Shown here one piece after another: positions 22,347-33,600 of a DNA stretch of 64,000 nucleotides (the first letter of the stretch is position 1; every line of letters starts with the position of its first letter). Source of the DNA: Elymus sibiricus (Eukaryota > Streptophyta > Magnoliopsida > Poales > Poaceae); assembly GCA_039707655.1 (NCBI GenBank), contig CM077666.1, forward strand, positions 239,350,166 to 239,414,165. The letters run 5' to 3'. The notes beneath the pieces are model-generated. The model saw nothing but the letters and a program-made list of their open reading frames with translations, did not search any database and was not told the DNA's origin. Both the position numbers and the translations under genes were made by a program.

Positions 22347-23409
22347 GGCCGCGCGATGATTGTCGGAGGTGTTTGGATCACGCCGGAGTAAATTTAGCCG
22401 ACGCGGGTAGCTGCGGTCGATTGGCTTGGTCGGTGAGTGTCGGTGTGGTCGGTGCACCTCCTCGAAGCGCCAATGCGGACGAATTCGAGCTCTATCCACT
22501 TCCCCACAGTGGAGCTTGCGTATGGTCATGGCGGACGGCGTCCAGCTCCGGCGACTGACAACGGGGTCCTGGGTGTCCTGGACGGTGCGCAGGCGAGGTG
22601 GTGCCGCGTGGAGGGAGAGGTAGGTCTAGACGGTGCGGGGGAGTAATGGAGCGCCAGTGGCCGTGGATATCCATCTGTCCGCCGTGGTTGTGGACGGCGG
22701 CCATTGCACCGGCCTGCCATCGGCCAGTCTGTGATGAGAGGCTGGCAGGAGGGCCCCTCGGTGAGGCATTGAAGGCCAGGAGAGAGGCCGTGCAGTGCCA
22801 CTACGATTTTGCCCAAATTTTGCGCAAGCCAGATTCTTGCCCGAAAGATGTTTGATGAAATGCCAAATGCATTTACGAATTTTTGAAATTTTTGAATTTT
22901 TTTGTGGTGATGCTCTGGTGCATAACAGAGGTGCTGTCAAAATTTCAGAATTTTTTGGAGTTGTAGAAATTGGGTTTTGTGCAAGGGATATGAATCTGCT
23001 CCAAATTTCATTCAAATGAAATTTGAAAATTAAGAACCTGAGATCAAAAGTTTTGGGGGAAATGGAATGTGGGTACTGGTTTCTGGCTGAGATAATTTTT
23101 GTGGGCATTTAGAAGCTAGGGAGAAAGAGGTTCCTTTACAAAAATTGCTATAGGCTCAAAATAGCTATTAATAGTTCTTAGAAATATTAGGATTTGGCAA
23201 AAGAGAATTTTGATGAAAGAATTTGAGTTGAGTAATGCCATAGGGCAGAGAAAGAGTTTGGTGAAAACTTCAAAGATCCAAATATAACTTTAATATAGAT
23301 CTCAAATAAAAAGAGAGAATGAAAGAAAGTCATAATTAAATCCAAAAAGTTTACTTTAAAAAGAAGAAAAGATTTTAATAACAAAAGAAAAAAAAATTGG
23401 GGTGTTACA

Positions 23410-23448
23410 GGACGTCCTACCCGAGATCCGCCGGTTTTAGCACCAACA
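23410..23448 (+). repeat. 3' tail of a 5' LTR (element I)
   Basis: The stretch CCCGAGATCCGCCGGTTTTA followed by CACCAACA is the usual end of a Triticeae Gypsy LTR preceding a TTGGTG-type primer site. Only 39 bases remain because A2 is inserted just to the left; 23410-23414 (GGACG) would be one copy of the A2 duplication. Confidence 0.5.
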
Positions 23449-23460
23449 TTGGTGGCCCAT
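23449..23460 (+). promoter_or_regulatory. Probable primer binding site of element I
   Basis: TTGGTGGCCCAT directly follows the LTR end and precedes the gag ATG by 31 bases. The tRNA is not identified. Confidence 0.4.
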
Positions 23461-23491
23461 ATAGGTCCCATTGTGTGGTCAAAAAGGATCA

Positions 23492-24790
23492 ATGGCTCGT
23501 CTTCACATCAACGTCATCGGCTGCGGCGAAATCTTCGTCCCCGGCCAACTGTACGCGTTCGGCAGCATCGTCCTTCACGCCAATCCGGCCGGACACCTCT
23601 GCCGAGTCGAAAGCTTCGCCCCATATCAGATAATCAGATTTGGAAGTTTAGAATATACTGCTGACTCTCGCTGCGATCTTGCTCTCTCTAGCTGGACGCT
23701 AGATCGGCTGAAAACTCCACGGACACCGTGGCCTTAACCTCGGACCCGACCTCAAATCCGAACCGCGGACCAGGTCACATCTCGGAACCAACCTTGATTT
23801 CGGATCCGATCACTTCAGCATCAGACCAGGCCCTTGCCTTGGCTGATCCATGCTCCGAAGTCATGTCACACGCTTAGTCGAGCATGTTGCAAGTTAGCCC
23901 CGCCTACTGTCAAGAGATGGACCCGGCAGACCTCTCGCTTTTAAACGAGATGCTAGACCGAATATAGAACCTCAGGATTTTGGATGGTCAGTCTTCAGTC
24001 TATGACCAGATCGGATGTAAAACCGATGACACCGAAATTTACGTCCCGCCCACCACCCACCTAGTCACTATAGTCGAGGATTTAACCAATGTACTGAACT
24101 ACGCCTCTGAGGAGGCGACCGACATGGATGAAGACGTCGGCTATCTGCCTAGCGCCGCATTGCCCGTTGCTACGTCCAAGACCGGCAACTGGACGACAAC
24201 CTCCACCTATGATGTCTACATGGTGGATACCCCCAAGGACGACAGGGAGGGATAAAAAGGATCCCCCCAAACGCCGGCGGAGTGGGAAGCGCTCTAAACG
24301 CGTTGGTAAGGGGAACGCTAGCAACAACAACACTGATAATGGCACTTCCGGTAACAACACCACCCCGGATGGCGTCGAGGACCAGGACAATGGCGATGAC
24401 GCCGCGTCCGGTGAGGTCGATGGTGCCACAAGGATGGAGGACCTCGATGATCCTGATGATAGTAACTACATGCCAGAATTGAAAGAGGACATAAGTCTCA
24501 GACCCGATGAGTTCGACGTCTCTGTGGACTTCCTCGATCTGGAAAGCTTCTGACGGCGGCTCATTAGTTCCGCCCGAAGTATTAAAAGAGGGTGTGAGAA
24601 GCTTAAAGCCGATCAAGACACGCTCAATGATAAGTGGGTGGAGGTCCTCGCAGCCGAACAAGACCTCGAGCAAAGGCTCGCGGACCAAAACAAATCCTAC
24701 CCACGACGGCATCTGCTTCAGCCATTCGATGATGAAGTTGACGACAATCTGCTCTATAAGCACGATCGAACCGATCAGCCCGACTGTAGA
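23492..24790 (+). pseudogene. gag: N-terminal gag of Gypsy element I
   Basis: The ATG at 23492 opens MARLHINVIGCGEIFVPGQL. The similarity to Triticeae Tat-type gag N-termini continues in changing frames: SVYDQIGCKTDDTEIYVPP and TSTYDVYMVDTPKD near 24000-24250, an acidic region to about 24550, then LKADQDTLNDKWVEVLAAEQ and KSYPRRHLLQPFDDE to about 24790. Stops at about 23735, 23967, 24253 and 24551 and several frameshifts make it inactive. There is no capsid domain, zinc knuckle or pol. At about 24790 the sequence switches without a stop into CACTA-type coding sequence, so the element was truncated by a rearrangement. The recognition of this gag type is from memory of grass Gypsy sequences. 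Confidence 0.6.
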
Positions 24791-25920
24791 TATGAATTTC
24801 CGCATGACTACAAAATGAAAGTAGAAGAGTATGCCCTCTCAAAATGGCCAAAGATGTTTAGGGCCTGGAAGAGCAGGGCCCATTGCAATCTAATGGGTAA
24901 GGACTTCAAGACCATTAAGCGGCTGAATCCTACTATGGATCCCAAAGACCGGTCGATGTTTTGTGAATCCTTCGAAAGCTAGTCAAGCAAGGAGGTCAGC
25001 AATCATTTCCGTAATTTATGGAAACAGTTGCCAGGTAACCAAGTGGGAGAAGGAGGCCGCGTACTTTGAAGCCATGGGTAAACCACTTCCATTATCGGAG
25101 CATCGAGATCGTGCTCATGACTTACGTTTCCTCAGGGCCCATGCAGTCCTGGACCTAGATACTAAGGAGTTGTTCCTCCCGACACCGGAACTTCGCTCGA
25201 CGGAGCAAAACCTAGTTACGTCAATCACGACTAATATTTTAGCACATAATACATTTTTATTACCTTAATAACCGTTTACCGCAACATATGTATATTTTGT
25301 AGAGAAAAATAAAGCAGGAATTTGGACCCGGTCCTGAAGAATCTCTATATGTATGACGACCCTCTTACCCGGGCAGTGAACGAGGGCTTTGGGGTTAATA
25401 GGAAGCCCAAGACTGGGCGTGTGTTGGCACGGGTAAGATATTGTGGGACAAGGCCTATACCCAAATTAACGAACTAAAAAAATACAGAAGGAAAAAAAGG
25501 GTTGATGACAAGATACAAGCCAAAGTAGATGCGGTAGTTCAAACAAAGTTAGCTGAACTATTTCTGCAGGGCACTCCGAGTCCTACCCAATAGCATATGT
25601 ATAGTAGCACCCAACAGCCACGAGCATCGCACTTTGTTCCTTGTTGGCTTCAAGACAAAGTGAACGGTGTGACGACAAGGGTTGCCATGGGGCAAATTAT
25701 CCCATTTACTAATGGTACTACAATGATGCACAGGATCGTCCTACCACTAGACATGACAAGGGTACTAGTGCAGGAGGTAATGATGAGCTTTGAATCATTG
25801 TCGTTGCCTCATCCCCCCGAAGAGGGCGTCACTATGTTAGGACAAGTTACCTAGGGCCGCCTGCTTAAGTGGCCACTTAGTGATATAGAGGAAATTCCCC
25901 GCATAATCTCTGCTACTGAC
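24790..25920 (+). pseudogene. CACTA H protein remnant (Transposase_24-like)
   Basis: The segment starts with RYEFPHDYKMKVEEYALSKW and PKMFRAWKSR, a pattern seen in the accessory protein of grass CACTA elements. It continues through a TAG at 24980 to KEVSNHFRNLWKQLPGNQVG. Later pieces (25310-25440, GFGVNRKPKTGRVLARV; 25597-25854) fit the usual order of a glycine-arginine stretch, a charged helix, and a region around PLPHPPEEGVTMLGQV. Frameshifts and stops are frequent. The function in transposition is not established; many such proteins carry a Ulp1 domain at the end, as here. Confidence 0.5.
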
Positions 25921-25927
25921 AGCGATC

Positions 25928-27106
25928 ATGCCTTCCCAAACCTTGCCCCCCTTTCAACTTTGTCGGCACGGAGACATAGCCCAAGATATTCCGCAATCAG
26001 CAAAGAAGGATGTACGTGCCAATTGCGGAGCATCCGCAGACAAAGCACCTGTGCCCATTGTCTTCCCCGAAGGACAGAAAGTGAATATGCATAAGCCCGG
26101 TCAACCGTCACTATCGGACTCTACATTGAGGACCCTCTTGACTGATCTTAATGTTCTACACGATGACGTCGTACGTAGATCAAAAGAAGGTCAACATGGT
26201 TACACGGCCAAGGTTATTGAAGGTTATAATTTCGTCCATGAGTTTCCGGCAGATAAAACTGATCTGACCTTTGATGAGGTGATCTACGCAAATATCTTCT
26301 ATGTCAGCGCACTCTCCCTGGAGTTAATGAGGCTTTGGGCACTTCATCGAGCTTCAGATCCCCTACTTTGGCATAGTAAAGTGGCCTTACCTGATCCATT
26401 TTACATGCACTGCCACAACTTGGAACCCACAATTAGACAGGAGCCCATCTCAGGCTACCTGTTCCTGTGCATGATTGCGAGTCATCCGCATAAGCACACC
26501 TTTCTCATGCCATACTGCAACAAATAAGTCATTAACGTTCACTCATATATTATGAAACATATAAATGGCCTTGTGGTTTGATCTCATCAATGTTAATTTC
26601 TTATTTTTTTGCGCAGCGACCAACATTGGATCATAATCGCACTATTGCCGACATAGGGCTTGGCTTATTTCATCAATTTTCGAAGAGAGGCCCTCAAAAG
26701 CAATGGGCCAGATTGAAGGAGGTTTTAAATGATGCTCTACACAAGTGTAAGAACTACAACAAGATGTTAACATAGTATTCAAATTTGAAGTTCATCACTC
26801 GCGCTTGTTGCTATCAAGAACCAAACGTCAAAACCACCCATAGGTCTGGCTACTTTGCCATGGCAATCATGGACGACTTTTTGAAGAAAGGCCAATATTT
26901 GTGAAATCATAGCCAGATCATCAAGTGGTCGAAGGAGATGGAGAGGGACAAGGACATAGGGGAATTATTAAGAGAGCCTGAGCGCCTCCAAAAGGTGTTG
27001 GCCAAAATCATCAACAATTAGGTTGTAAATGAGGACGGGAAGTTACACTGCCAGCCAGAGCCAGATGAGAGCGACTTCATCAAGTCGAAGATGTATTACG
27101 GTCATT
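25928..27106 (+). pseudogene. Ulp1-like C-terminal domain remnant of CACTA H
   Basis: An open segment 25928-26527 contains LTFDEVIYANIFYVSALSLE and the following helix-rich region that usually precedes the peptidase. At about 26620-26780 the frame reads DHNRTIADIGLGLFHQFSKR and WARLKEVLNDALHKCK, which fits the middle of the C48 cysteine peptidase region in transposon-borne Ulp1 homologues. The catalytic His/Asp/Cys cannot be placed with confidence because frames change. A TAG at 26773 and others follow, ending near HDYRSHQ*-type sequence at 27106. It is a transposon gene remnant, not a host protease. Confidence 0.45.
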
Positions 27107-27411
27107 GATTGCCAGCGACTAGCCAAGTCGCTACAGACACTGCTTCAAAACTTATTGTGTTGAGACATGCATGTTTGTTGCCCTACACTTTTTATTCTAT
27201 ATGTTTGCTTCACTAATACTCTTAATTATTGTATCGACGTTGTAATAAATATTTTGTATGCGTGTGGATGATTGTTTGAATGCAGAGACAACATTCTACA
27301 TATGTAATGCAATGTGATGATCAAGCGCAAATAACTGCAACCGCGTCATTAAAATGTTGCCACGACAGCAAAAAACGCTGCCGCGGCAGGAATTCTTCTA
27401 TAGGCCTAGAT
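27107..27411 (+). other. 3' untranslated region of CACTA H
   Basis: About 300 bases, AT-rich to 27300, then three degenerate copies of a TGCCRCGGCAG-like motif at about 27356-27391 leading into the subterminal repeats. No gene seen. Confidence 0.5.
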
Positions 27412-27631
27412 CACTACCAGCGGCAGGCACCAAAAGTGCCTGCCACTATTGCTATGCATAGTAGTGGCGGGCAGAGAGGAATGTATCAATTGCTAGATAT
27501 AATAGTTGCGGCGGGCACTGCAATTCGCCCGCCACCACAATAGACACAATGGAGGCGGGCGCCCCTGGGAGCCTTGCACACCACTACTAGGCTTTTTCCA
27601 CCTGCCACTTCTAGGCATTCCTGCAGTAGTG
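27412..27631. repeat. Right terminal region of CACTA H
   Basis: It holds inverted and direct copies of GCGGCAGGCAC/GTGCCTGCC and AGTGGCGGGC, then CTAGGCATTCCTGCAGTAGTG. The last 21 bases equal those of element G. The LTR of element E starts at the very next base (27632). Confidence 0.8.
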
Positions 27632-28569
27632 TGCTACTTGTGAGCTGCATTGGGATTTCCCCCGAAGAGGACATGTGAAGCAATATAGTAGAGGATAAGT
27701 ATTTCCCTCAGTAGAGAACCAAGGTTATTGAACCAATAGGAGAACCACGCAAACACTCCTTAGCAGTACCTACATGCACAAGAGCAAATACTTGCACCCA
27801 ACGCGGGCAAGAGGGTTGTCAATCCCCTTGTACTAGTTAATTGCAAGGATCAAATCTGATAGTGGTAGATAGATAAATTGCAAAGTAAATAAATTGTAGC
27901 AAGGTATTTTTAGTTTTTGTAATATGATTAAAGTAGACCGCAAAAGAAGATTACATGGATCGATCTCCGAAGAGAACATTATATTGAAGATCAAAGATAG
28001 AGAGAAAGCCATCTAGATAATCACTATGGACCCGTAGGTCTGTGGTGGACTACTCACACATGATCAGAGGAGCAGCAAGGTTGATGTAGAAGCCCTCCGC
28101 GATCGATTCCCCCTCCGACAGAGTACCGGAAAAGGCCTCCAGATAGGATTACGGAAGAACAGAGACTTGCTGTAGCGGAAAAATTGTTTTGGGTGGCTCT
28201 CTGGAGGTTTTGGAATATTTTAGAATTTATAGCGCTGGAATTAGGTCAGACGGAGCACAAGGTGCCCACAAGACATCAGGGCGTGCCCTGTTGTCTTGTC
28301 GTCTCCTCGTAGGGCTTCTGGTCCACCCCCAAAGCTTCTAGGGTCTCTTATGTCCAGAAAAATCATCAAAAAGATTAATAGTGTTTGGACTCCGTTTGGT
28401 ATAGATTTTCTGTAAAACCAAAATCAAGCAGAAAACAGCAACTAGCAATTGGCACTGAGTTAATAGGTTAGTCCCCAAAAATGATATAAAATTGCATAAA
28501 AAGTATATAAGAATGATAATATAATAGCATGAAAAAATCAAAAATTATAGATACGTCGAAGACTTATTA
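27632..28569 (-). repeat. 3' LTR of E
   Basis: 938 bp. It matches 54098-54411 and 54988-55080, but lacks 576 bp present in the other LTR at 54412-54987. The minus-strand start is decayed (TAATAAGTC in place of a TG start), next to the AAGCTTGGGGATGC tract. Confidence 0.8.
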
Positions 28570-28745
28570 GCATCCCCAAGCTTAATTCCTGCTCGTCCTT
28601 GAGTAGGTAAATGATAAAAATAGAATTTTTGATGTTGAATGCTAACTAGCATGTTTATCATGTAATCTTCTTACGGTATAAATATTGAGAAACGATGAAG
28701 TAATTGATATCAACATAATAATATCCATGAATATAAGAACATAAT
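28570..28745 (-). other. PPT and adjacent internal sequence of E
   Basis: The complement of 28570-28583 reads AGCTTGGGGATGC, the usual polypurine tract of this element group, directly before the LTR. The rest is non-coding up to the insertion of C at 28746 (target copy ATAAT at 28741-28745). Confidence 0.65.
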
Positions 28746-29609
28746 TGTCGGTGTATTGAACATCGGTGTTCATACCCTGATGATGCACAAACCAGTTGTA
28801 GCCTTCCCGACGGCAAGGGCTTGTCGGAGGATAGCACTTCAGCAACACTCAAAACTTGGTAATCAAAACCATGAAGAAGACCTCCAGGCAGGTTATCGAG
28901 AAGTACTAAATAAGTACTGAAGAACAAGATTCAGGTTGCCGGCAAGCATCGAACCGGCAAGCCTCGGGCCGACAAACCTCAAGACCGACGAGCTCCACTC
29001 CACCGCTCCACCGTGGGAAATGTCAGGGACTTGCCGAACAGGTGTCGAGCGGGCAGGCGGGTTGGTGGAGTTTGTCGGGGCATGTGGCAGCCCGTCGCTT
29101 GAAAATACAACTTTATTGACACCCGTCCAAGTGGTGTGTCGATAGAATAGGAGGTAGTTGGGCGAGCGTTGCAGGTCCACTTGTGGGCATTGTCCGTTAG
29201 TGTGACACCTAACAGAGCATTTATTGCTTTTGTCCTAATCCATCTGTATTAGGTATGATAGCACTATTGCTATCACTTCACTATGTAATAATGGTTTTGC
29301 CATTGTGGTAGCCCCTTCCATCTATAAAAGGAGGCCCACGACAACCTTTACAAGGGTCAACACTCTGCTCAATTGCACTACGTAGCTGCACCTCCGAGCT
29401 CCTTGCCGGCAAGGTTGCGCTCTCTTGTAACTTGAGCATTTCCACATATAATCCACCAAAGCAGGAGTAGGGTTTTACGCTTCACGGCGGCCCGAACCTG
29501 GGTAAATCTTGTGTGCTCCATTGCTGGATCTGCTCTTTGTGCATTGTGATTCCCACAGCTGAACCGCAAAGGGACCTTTGCTGGTCCCATAGATTGTCGT
29601 ACTTCGACA
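28746..29609 (+). repeat. 5' LTR of C
   Basis: 864 bp with TATA box at 29323-29330 and the R/U5 phrase AGCAGGAGTAGGGTTTTACG plus GGCCCGAACCTGGGTAAA. It differs from the 3' LTR at many sites, including a 14-base GACAAACCTCAAGA-type stretch missing from the other copy, so the insertion is old relative to D and F. Confidence 0.92.
29323..29330 (+). promoter_or_regulatory. TATA box of C
   Basis: TATAAAAG in the 5' LTR. The 3' LTR copy reads AATAAAAG at the same place (about 48946), so only the 5' copy keeps the box. Confidence 0.7.
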
Positions 29610-29613
29610 TCTT

Positions 29614-29632
29614 TGGCGCGCCAGGCAGGGGA
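29614..29632 (+). promoter_or_regulatory. Primer binding site of C
   Basis: TGGCGCGCCAGGCAGGGGA begins four bases after the LTR end. This type of site is usual in grass Tat elements; the tRNA is probably not initiator Met. Confidence 0.6.
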
Positions 29633-29681
29633 TCGCGTGCACGAAACTGCTCCGGCAGTGTGTGCGTTAGTTTCATCATTC

Positions 29682-29737
29682 ATGGTGCCCAAGAAGGCCA
29701 AGGGCGCGGCCGCTACTGCTCTATCTACGTCCAAGTT
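29682..29737 (+). pseudogene. gag: C gag, first 19 codons
   Basis: ATG at 29682 opens MVPKKAKGAAATALSTSKF. Element D and its AAGTT duplication interrupt codon 19-20. The same frame resumes at 37083 with FPSQTSVGG and reaches a TGA at 37356. The start is chosen because it is the first ATG after the primer site and the frame crosses the D insertion cleanly. Confidence 0.6.
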
Positions 29738-30678
29738 TGATAAGGGGTGTCCCGATCTTCTCGTTGAGCTCGATGTAGGTGGATGATAACTTGTGGGACG
29801 CTGACGAATCTCTGGCTGTTCCCCCGTTGCCAATGCAACAGTTCTCAACCCTATTCGATATTCGCAACTTCACACACTTGCGCACGTAGCCGCCGACCAC
29901 GAAGCGGTTTGCAATCTACCAATTCCCAATGGAACAGTAGAAGACACTTGAATCTTGCAGTAGGATAAACACCAGATCGCAACAAAGTGGTGAAGGTAGA
30001 ATACTCCTGATCGAATCAAAGAGGAATATTGATTACAGAGGAATGCTTAAAGCAATTCAATCTGAAAAGAGGTTTAATCAAAACGTGGTCTGCCTCTAAC
30101 TAACCCTAAGGAAGGGTATTTATATCCTAAGATAGTTGGAAGGGGTACACGGGCCGTCAGCCCAAAAGCCTGCGCGCAGGCAGCACGGTAGTACCGCTTA
30201 TAGCATGCGGTACTACCGCTCCAAGCGGTACTACCGCTTAAGTACCGCTCTAGTACCAGTTAGGTCGTTTGGATGCCAGAACTATTTTGCTAAGCGGTAC
30301 TGAGTACGGTAGCACGGGGCGGTACTACCGCTTTAAGCGGTACTACCGCTGGTGTGGGGCGGTACTACCGCCCTGGAAACTGCAGGGTCCTCCTCCCTGC
30401 CCAGCTGCACTGCCTCCTTGCTCTCCTCCTTGCTCCCTTGTGCTATGCCTTCCTCTCCAATGTACCTAATGACACACACACACAAGGATTTAGGCAGTAT
30501 AAAGCTCTCATTAAAATAAATAGCATTATCAACTAAGAGAGAATTCACCTGTTGTTCTAGTAGTTTAGCACGAGCTCTTGTAATGGGTCCAATCCTGATT
30601 TCATCATTGGACATCTTCTTTGTAGCAACAGGTTGTTCATGAGGTAGAGATGGAGTCATAGTATAGATGTCCTCATCA
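29738..30678 (-). repeat. 3' LTR of D
   Basis: 941 bp. It contains the last ~115 codons of gag-pol (30678-30333) and the GCGGTACTACCGC palindrome array (30186-30371). Confidence 0.96.
30186..30371. repeat. GCGGTACTACCGC palindrome array, 3' LTR of D
   Basis: About five exact copies of the hyphenated palindrome GCGGTA-C-TACCGC (for example at about 30206, 30224, 30319, 30337 and 30358) plus degenerate half copies. The gag-pol stop codon lies inside the array, so part of it is translated as [12 protein letters not shown]. The same sequence, including a CAAGCGGTACTACCGCTT context, occurs in the LTR of Copia element F. Confidence 0.9.
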
Positions 30679-33600
30679 TCCTCCCCCCCTTGAAAAGGCG
30701 TCGACCTCGACGCGTCAAGGTCATCTCCAAGATAGGGCGTCAAATCAGCAACATTAAAAGAATTACTGACACCAAACTCCTCGGCAGGAAGATCAATCGT
30801 GTATGCATTATCATTTATTTTTGTAAGCACTTTATAAGGACCAGCACCACGTGGCATCAACTTGGACTTGCGCAGATTAGGGAACCTATCCTTGCGGAAG
30901 TGTACCCACACCATGTCACCCGGCTGGAACAACACTTCCTTGCGCTTCTTGTTAACACGAGCAGCTGTGTGCTTGCCCTTCTTCTCAATGGCTGCCTTTG
31001 TTTTCTCATGAATCTTTTTCACAAAATCTGCACGCTGTGAGGCCTCCATGTTCACCCTTTCTTGCGTTGGCAGCGGCAGCAAGTCAAATGGTGCAATGGG
31101 TTTGAAACCATACACCACCTCAAATGGACAAAGTTGTGTGGTAGAGTGCACCGCTCTGTTGTAAGCAAACTCCACATGCGGCAAGCATTCCTCCCACTCA
31201 CGCAGATTCTTCTTGAGCATGGTTCTCAGCAACGTGGAAAGTGTACGATTCACCACCTCCGTTTGACCATCAGTTTGGGGATGACAAGTAGTACTGAACA
31301 GTAGCTTCGTTCCTAGCTTGCCCCAAAGTGTCTTCCAGAAGTAGCTCATGAATTTCACATCACGGTCAGAAACAATCGTCCTTGGTACGCCATGTAAACG
31401 CACGATGTCCCTGAAAAACAGATTAGCAATATGCGACGCATCGTCGCTTTTGTGGCAGGCAATAAAATGTGACATCTTTGAAAATCTGTCTACTACCACA
31501 AAAATAGAATCATGTCCTCTCCTGGTTCTAGGCAATCCTAAAACAAAATCCATGCTGATATCTTCCCATGGAGAATTAGGTGCACGCACAGGGGTATACA
31601 GACCGTGAGGTTTCAGCTTGGACTTTGCCTGATTGCAAGCGATGCAACGCTTCACATACCTGTCCACATCACGCCTCATCTTTGGCCAGTAAAAATGATC
31701 TGCGAGCATAAGGAACGTCTTCTCACGTCCAAAGTGGCCCATCAAACCGCCGGCATGAGATTCCTGCAACAAGAGCAAACGCACGGACGATTCTAGCACA
31801 CACAGTTTGTTAGCGCGAAACAAGTACCCATCATGTATATGGTATTTTTCCCACGCTTTCACAGCAGAACATTGAGCAAATGGCGTCGCAAAATCAGTAT
31901 CCAAAGCATATAAATCACACAAACTCTCTAAACCAGGAACTTGAACATCAAGTCGTGTCAATAACATGCTTTTCCGAGAGAGTGCATCAGCAACAACATT
32001 GTCTTTTCCTTTCTTATACTTAATGATGTATGGGAAGGATTCAATGAACTCAACCCATTTAGCATGTCGTTTATTCAGATTTGACTGGCTTTTTAAAAAC
32101 TTCAAAGCCTCATGATCAGAATGTATGATAAATTCTTTTGGCCACAAATAATGTTGCCAAACCTCAAGAACTCTAACGAGAGCATACAATTCTTTATCAT
32201 AAACAGGATAGTTCAATTGTGCACCATTCAGTTTCTCAGAAAAATATGCAATTGGGTTACCCTCTTGCCTTAGCACACCTCCGATCCCAATGCCACTAGC
32301 ATCACATTCGATCTCAAATTGCTTATGGAAATCAGGAAGTACAAGCAACGGTGCAGTAATTAAACGACGTTTCAGCTCATCAAATGCAGAATCTTGGGCT
32401 GTGCCCCACACAAACTCAACACCTTTTTTGGTAAGGTCATTCAAAGGTGCAGCAATAGTACTGAAATCTTTCACAAAACGTCTATAAAAACCAGCAAGAC
32501 CATGAAAGCTTCGTACTTGACTAACATTCAAAGGAGTAGGCCAATTTTTAATAGCTTCAATTTTAGATTCATCTACCTCAACTCCATGAGCAGAAACAAC
32601 ATAACCCAGAAATATGACCTTATCTTTGCAAAATGTGCATTTATCTAGATTACCATAAAGCTTAGCATCACGCAACACTTGCAAAACTTGTCGAATATGA
32701 TCAGAATGTTCGGATGCATTGCGGCTGTAAATAAGTATATCATCAAAATAGACAACCACAAATTTACCAATAAAGTGCCTCAAAACATGGTTCATTAACC
32801 TCATGAAAGTACTAGGTGCATTAGTTAACCCAAAAGGCATGACTAACCACTCATATAAACCAAACTTTGTTTTAAAGGCTGTCTTCCATTCATCCCCTTG
32901 TTTCATCCTAATTTGATGATAACCACTACGCAAGTCAATTTTAGAGAAAATAACAGCACCACTCAATTCATCTAGCATATCTTCCAAACGTGGAATAGGG
33001 TGACGATATCGAATAGTGATGTTATTTATAGCTCGACAATCTACGCACATGCGCCATGTACCATCTTTCTTAGGAACTAAAATTACAGGAACAGCACAAG
33101 GACTTAAGCTCACGCGAATATAACCTTTGTCGAGAAGCTCTTGTACTTGTTTCTGAATTTCCTTAGTTTCCTCGGGGTTGGTGCGGTATGGGGCCCGATT
33201 GGGCAGCGACGCTCCTGGTATAAAATCAATTTGATGCTCGATACCCCGCAACGGTGGCAAACCAGCAGGGACCTCCGCCGGGAACACGTCACCAAATTCC
33301 TGTAACACATTAGAAACACCAAGAGAGAGAGGAGTCATATCATTAGAAATCAAAATTTCACCCCTGCACAAAAGCACGAGAGGAACAGCAGTGGGATCCT
33401 CACGGAACTCTCTCAAATCAGATTTGGTGGCTAACATGACTAAGGAATTCACTCCCTCACATTTACTTTTACCGCTCAAATTGGGCTTGTGGCTCTCACT
33501 CACCGGAAGTGGAGTCTCTCGCCTATCTAATCTCTCGCTCTCGTTCTCAAGATTCACTTCAATTTTTTGACGAGATTCAGTTACAATTTGCTGCGGAGTC

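Larger units (their letters stand above)
11333..23409 (-). repeat. 5' LTR of element A2, interrupted by element K
   Basis: The LTR runs from TGCC at 11333 to GGTGTTACA at 23409 (minus strand start TGTAACACCCC). Removing element K and one CCATT copy leaves about 3.7 kb, unusually long for an LTR. A minus-strand TATA box is at 22337-22346. Positions 21900-22790 are GC-rich with small shadow frames on both strands, and the flanks are AT-rich. No supported gene lies in the LTR outside K. The 3' LTR is not clearly in the window; the LTR at 1-690 starts similarly but then differs. Right outside is the tail of another LTR (element I), so A2 inserted into I. Confidence 0.6.
24790..27631 (+). mobile_element. 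3' part of CACTA transposon H
   Basis: The right end GGCATTCCTGCAGTAGTG at 27614-27631 and the subterminal AGTGGCGGGC motifs are those of element G. The remaining internal part holds remnants of the second protein of grass CACTA elements (Transposase_24-like, then a Ulp1-type protease-like domain) in the plus direction. The left end and the TNP2 transposase are missing, replaced by the gag of element I. It may represent the once larger relative from which non-autonomous G-type copies derive. Confidence 0.65.

Noticed and set aside
21900..22820. GC-rich island with frames on both strands, possible host gene
   Set aside because: It lies within the long LTR of A2 upstream of the minus-strand TATA, and no protein family is recognisable.
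25928..27106. Host SUMO protease gene
   Set aside because: The Ulp1-like remnant lies inside CACTA H, is broken, and such domains are common in transposon proteins.
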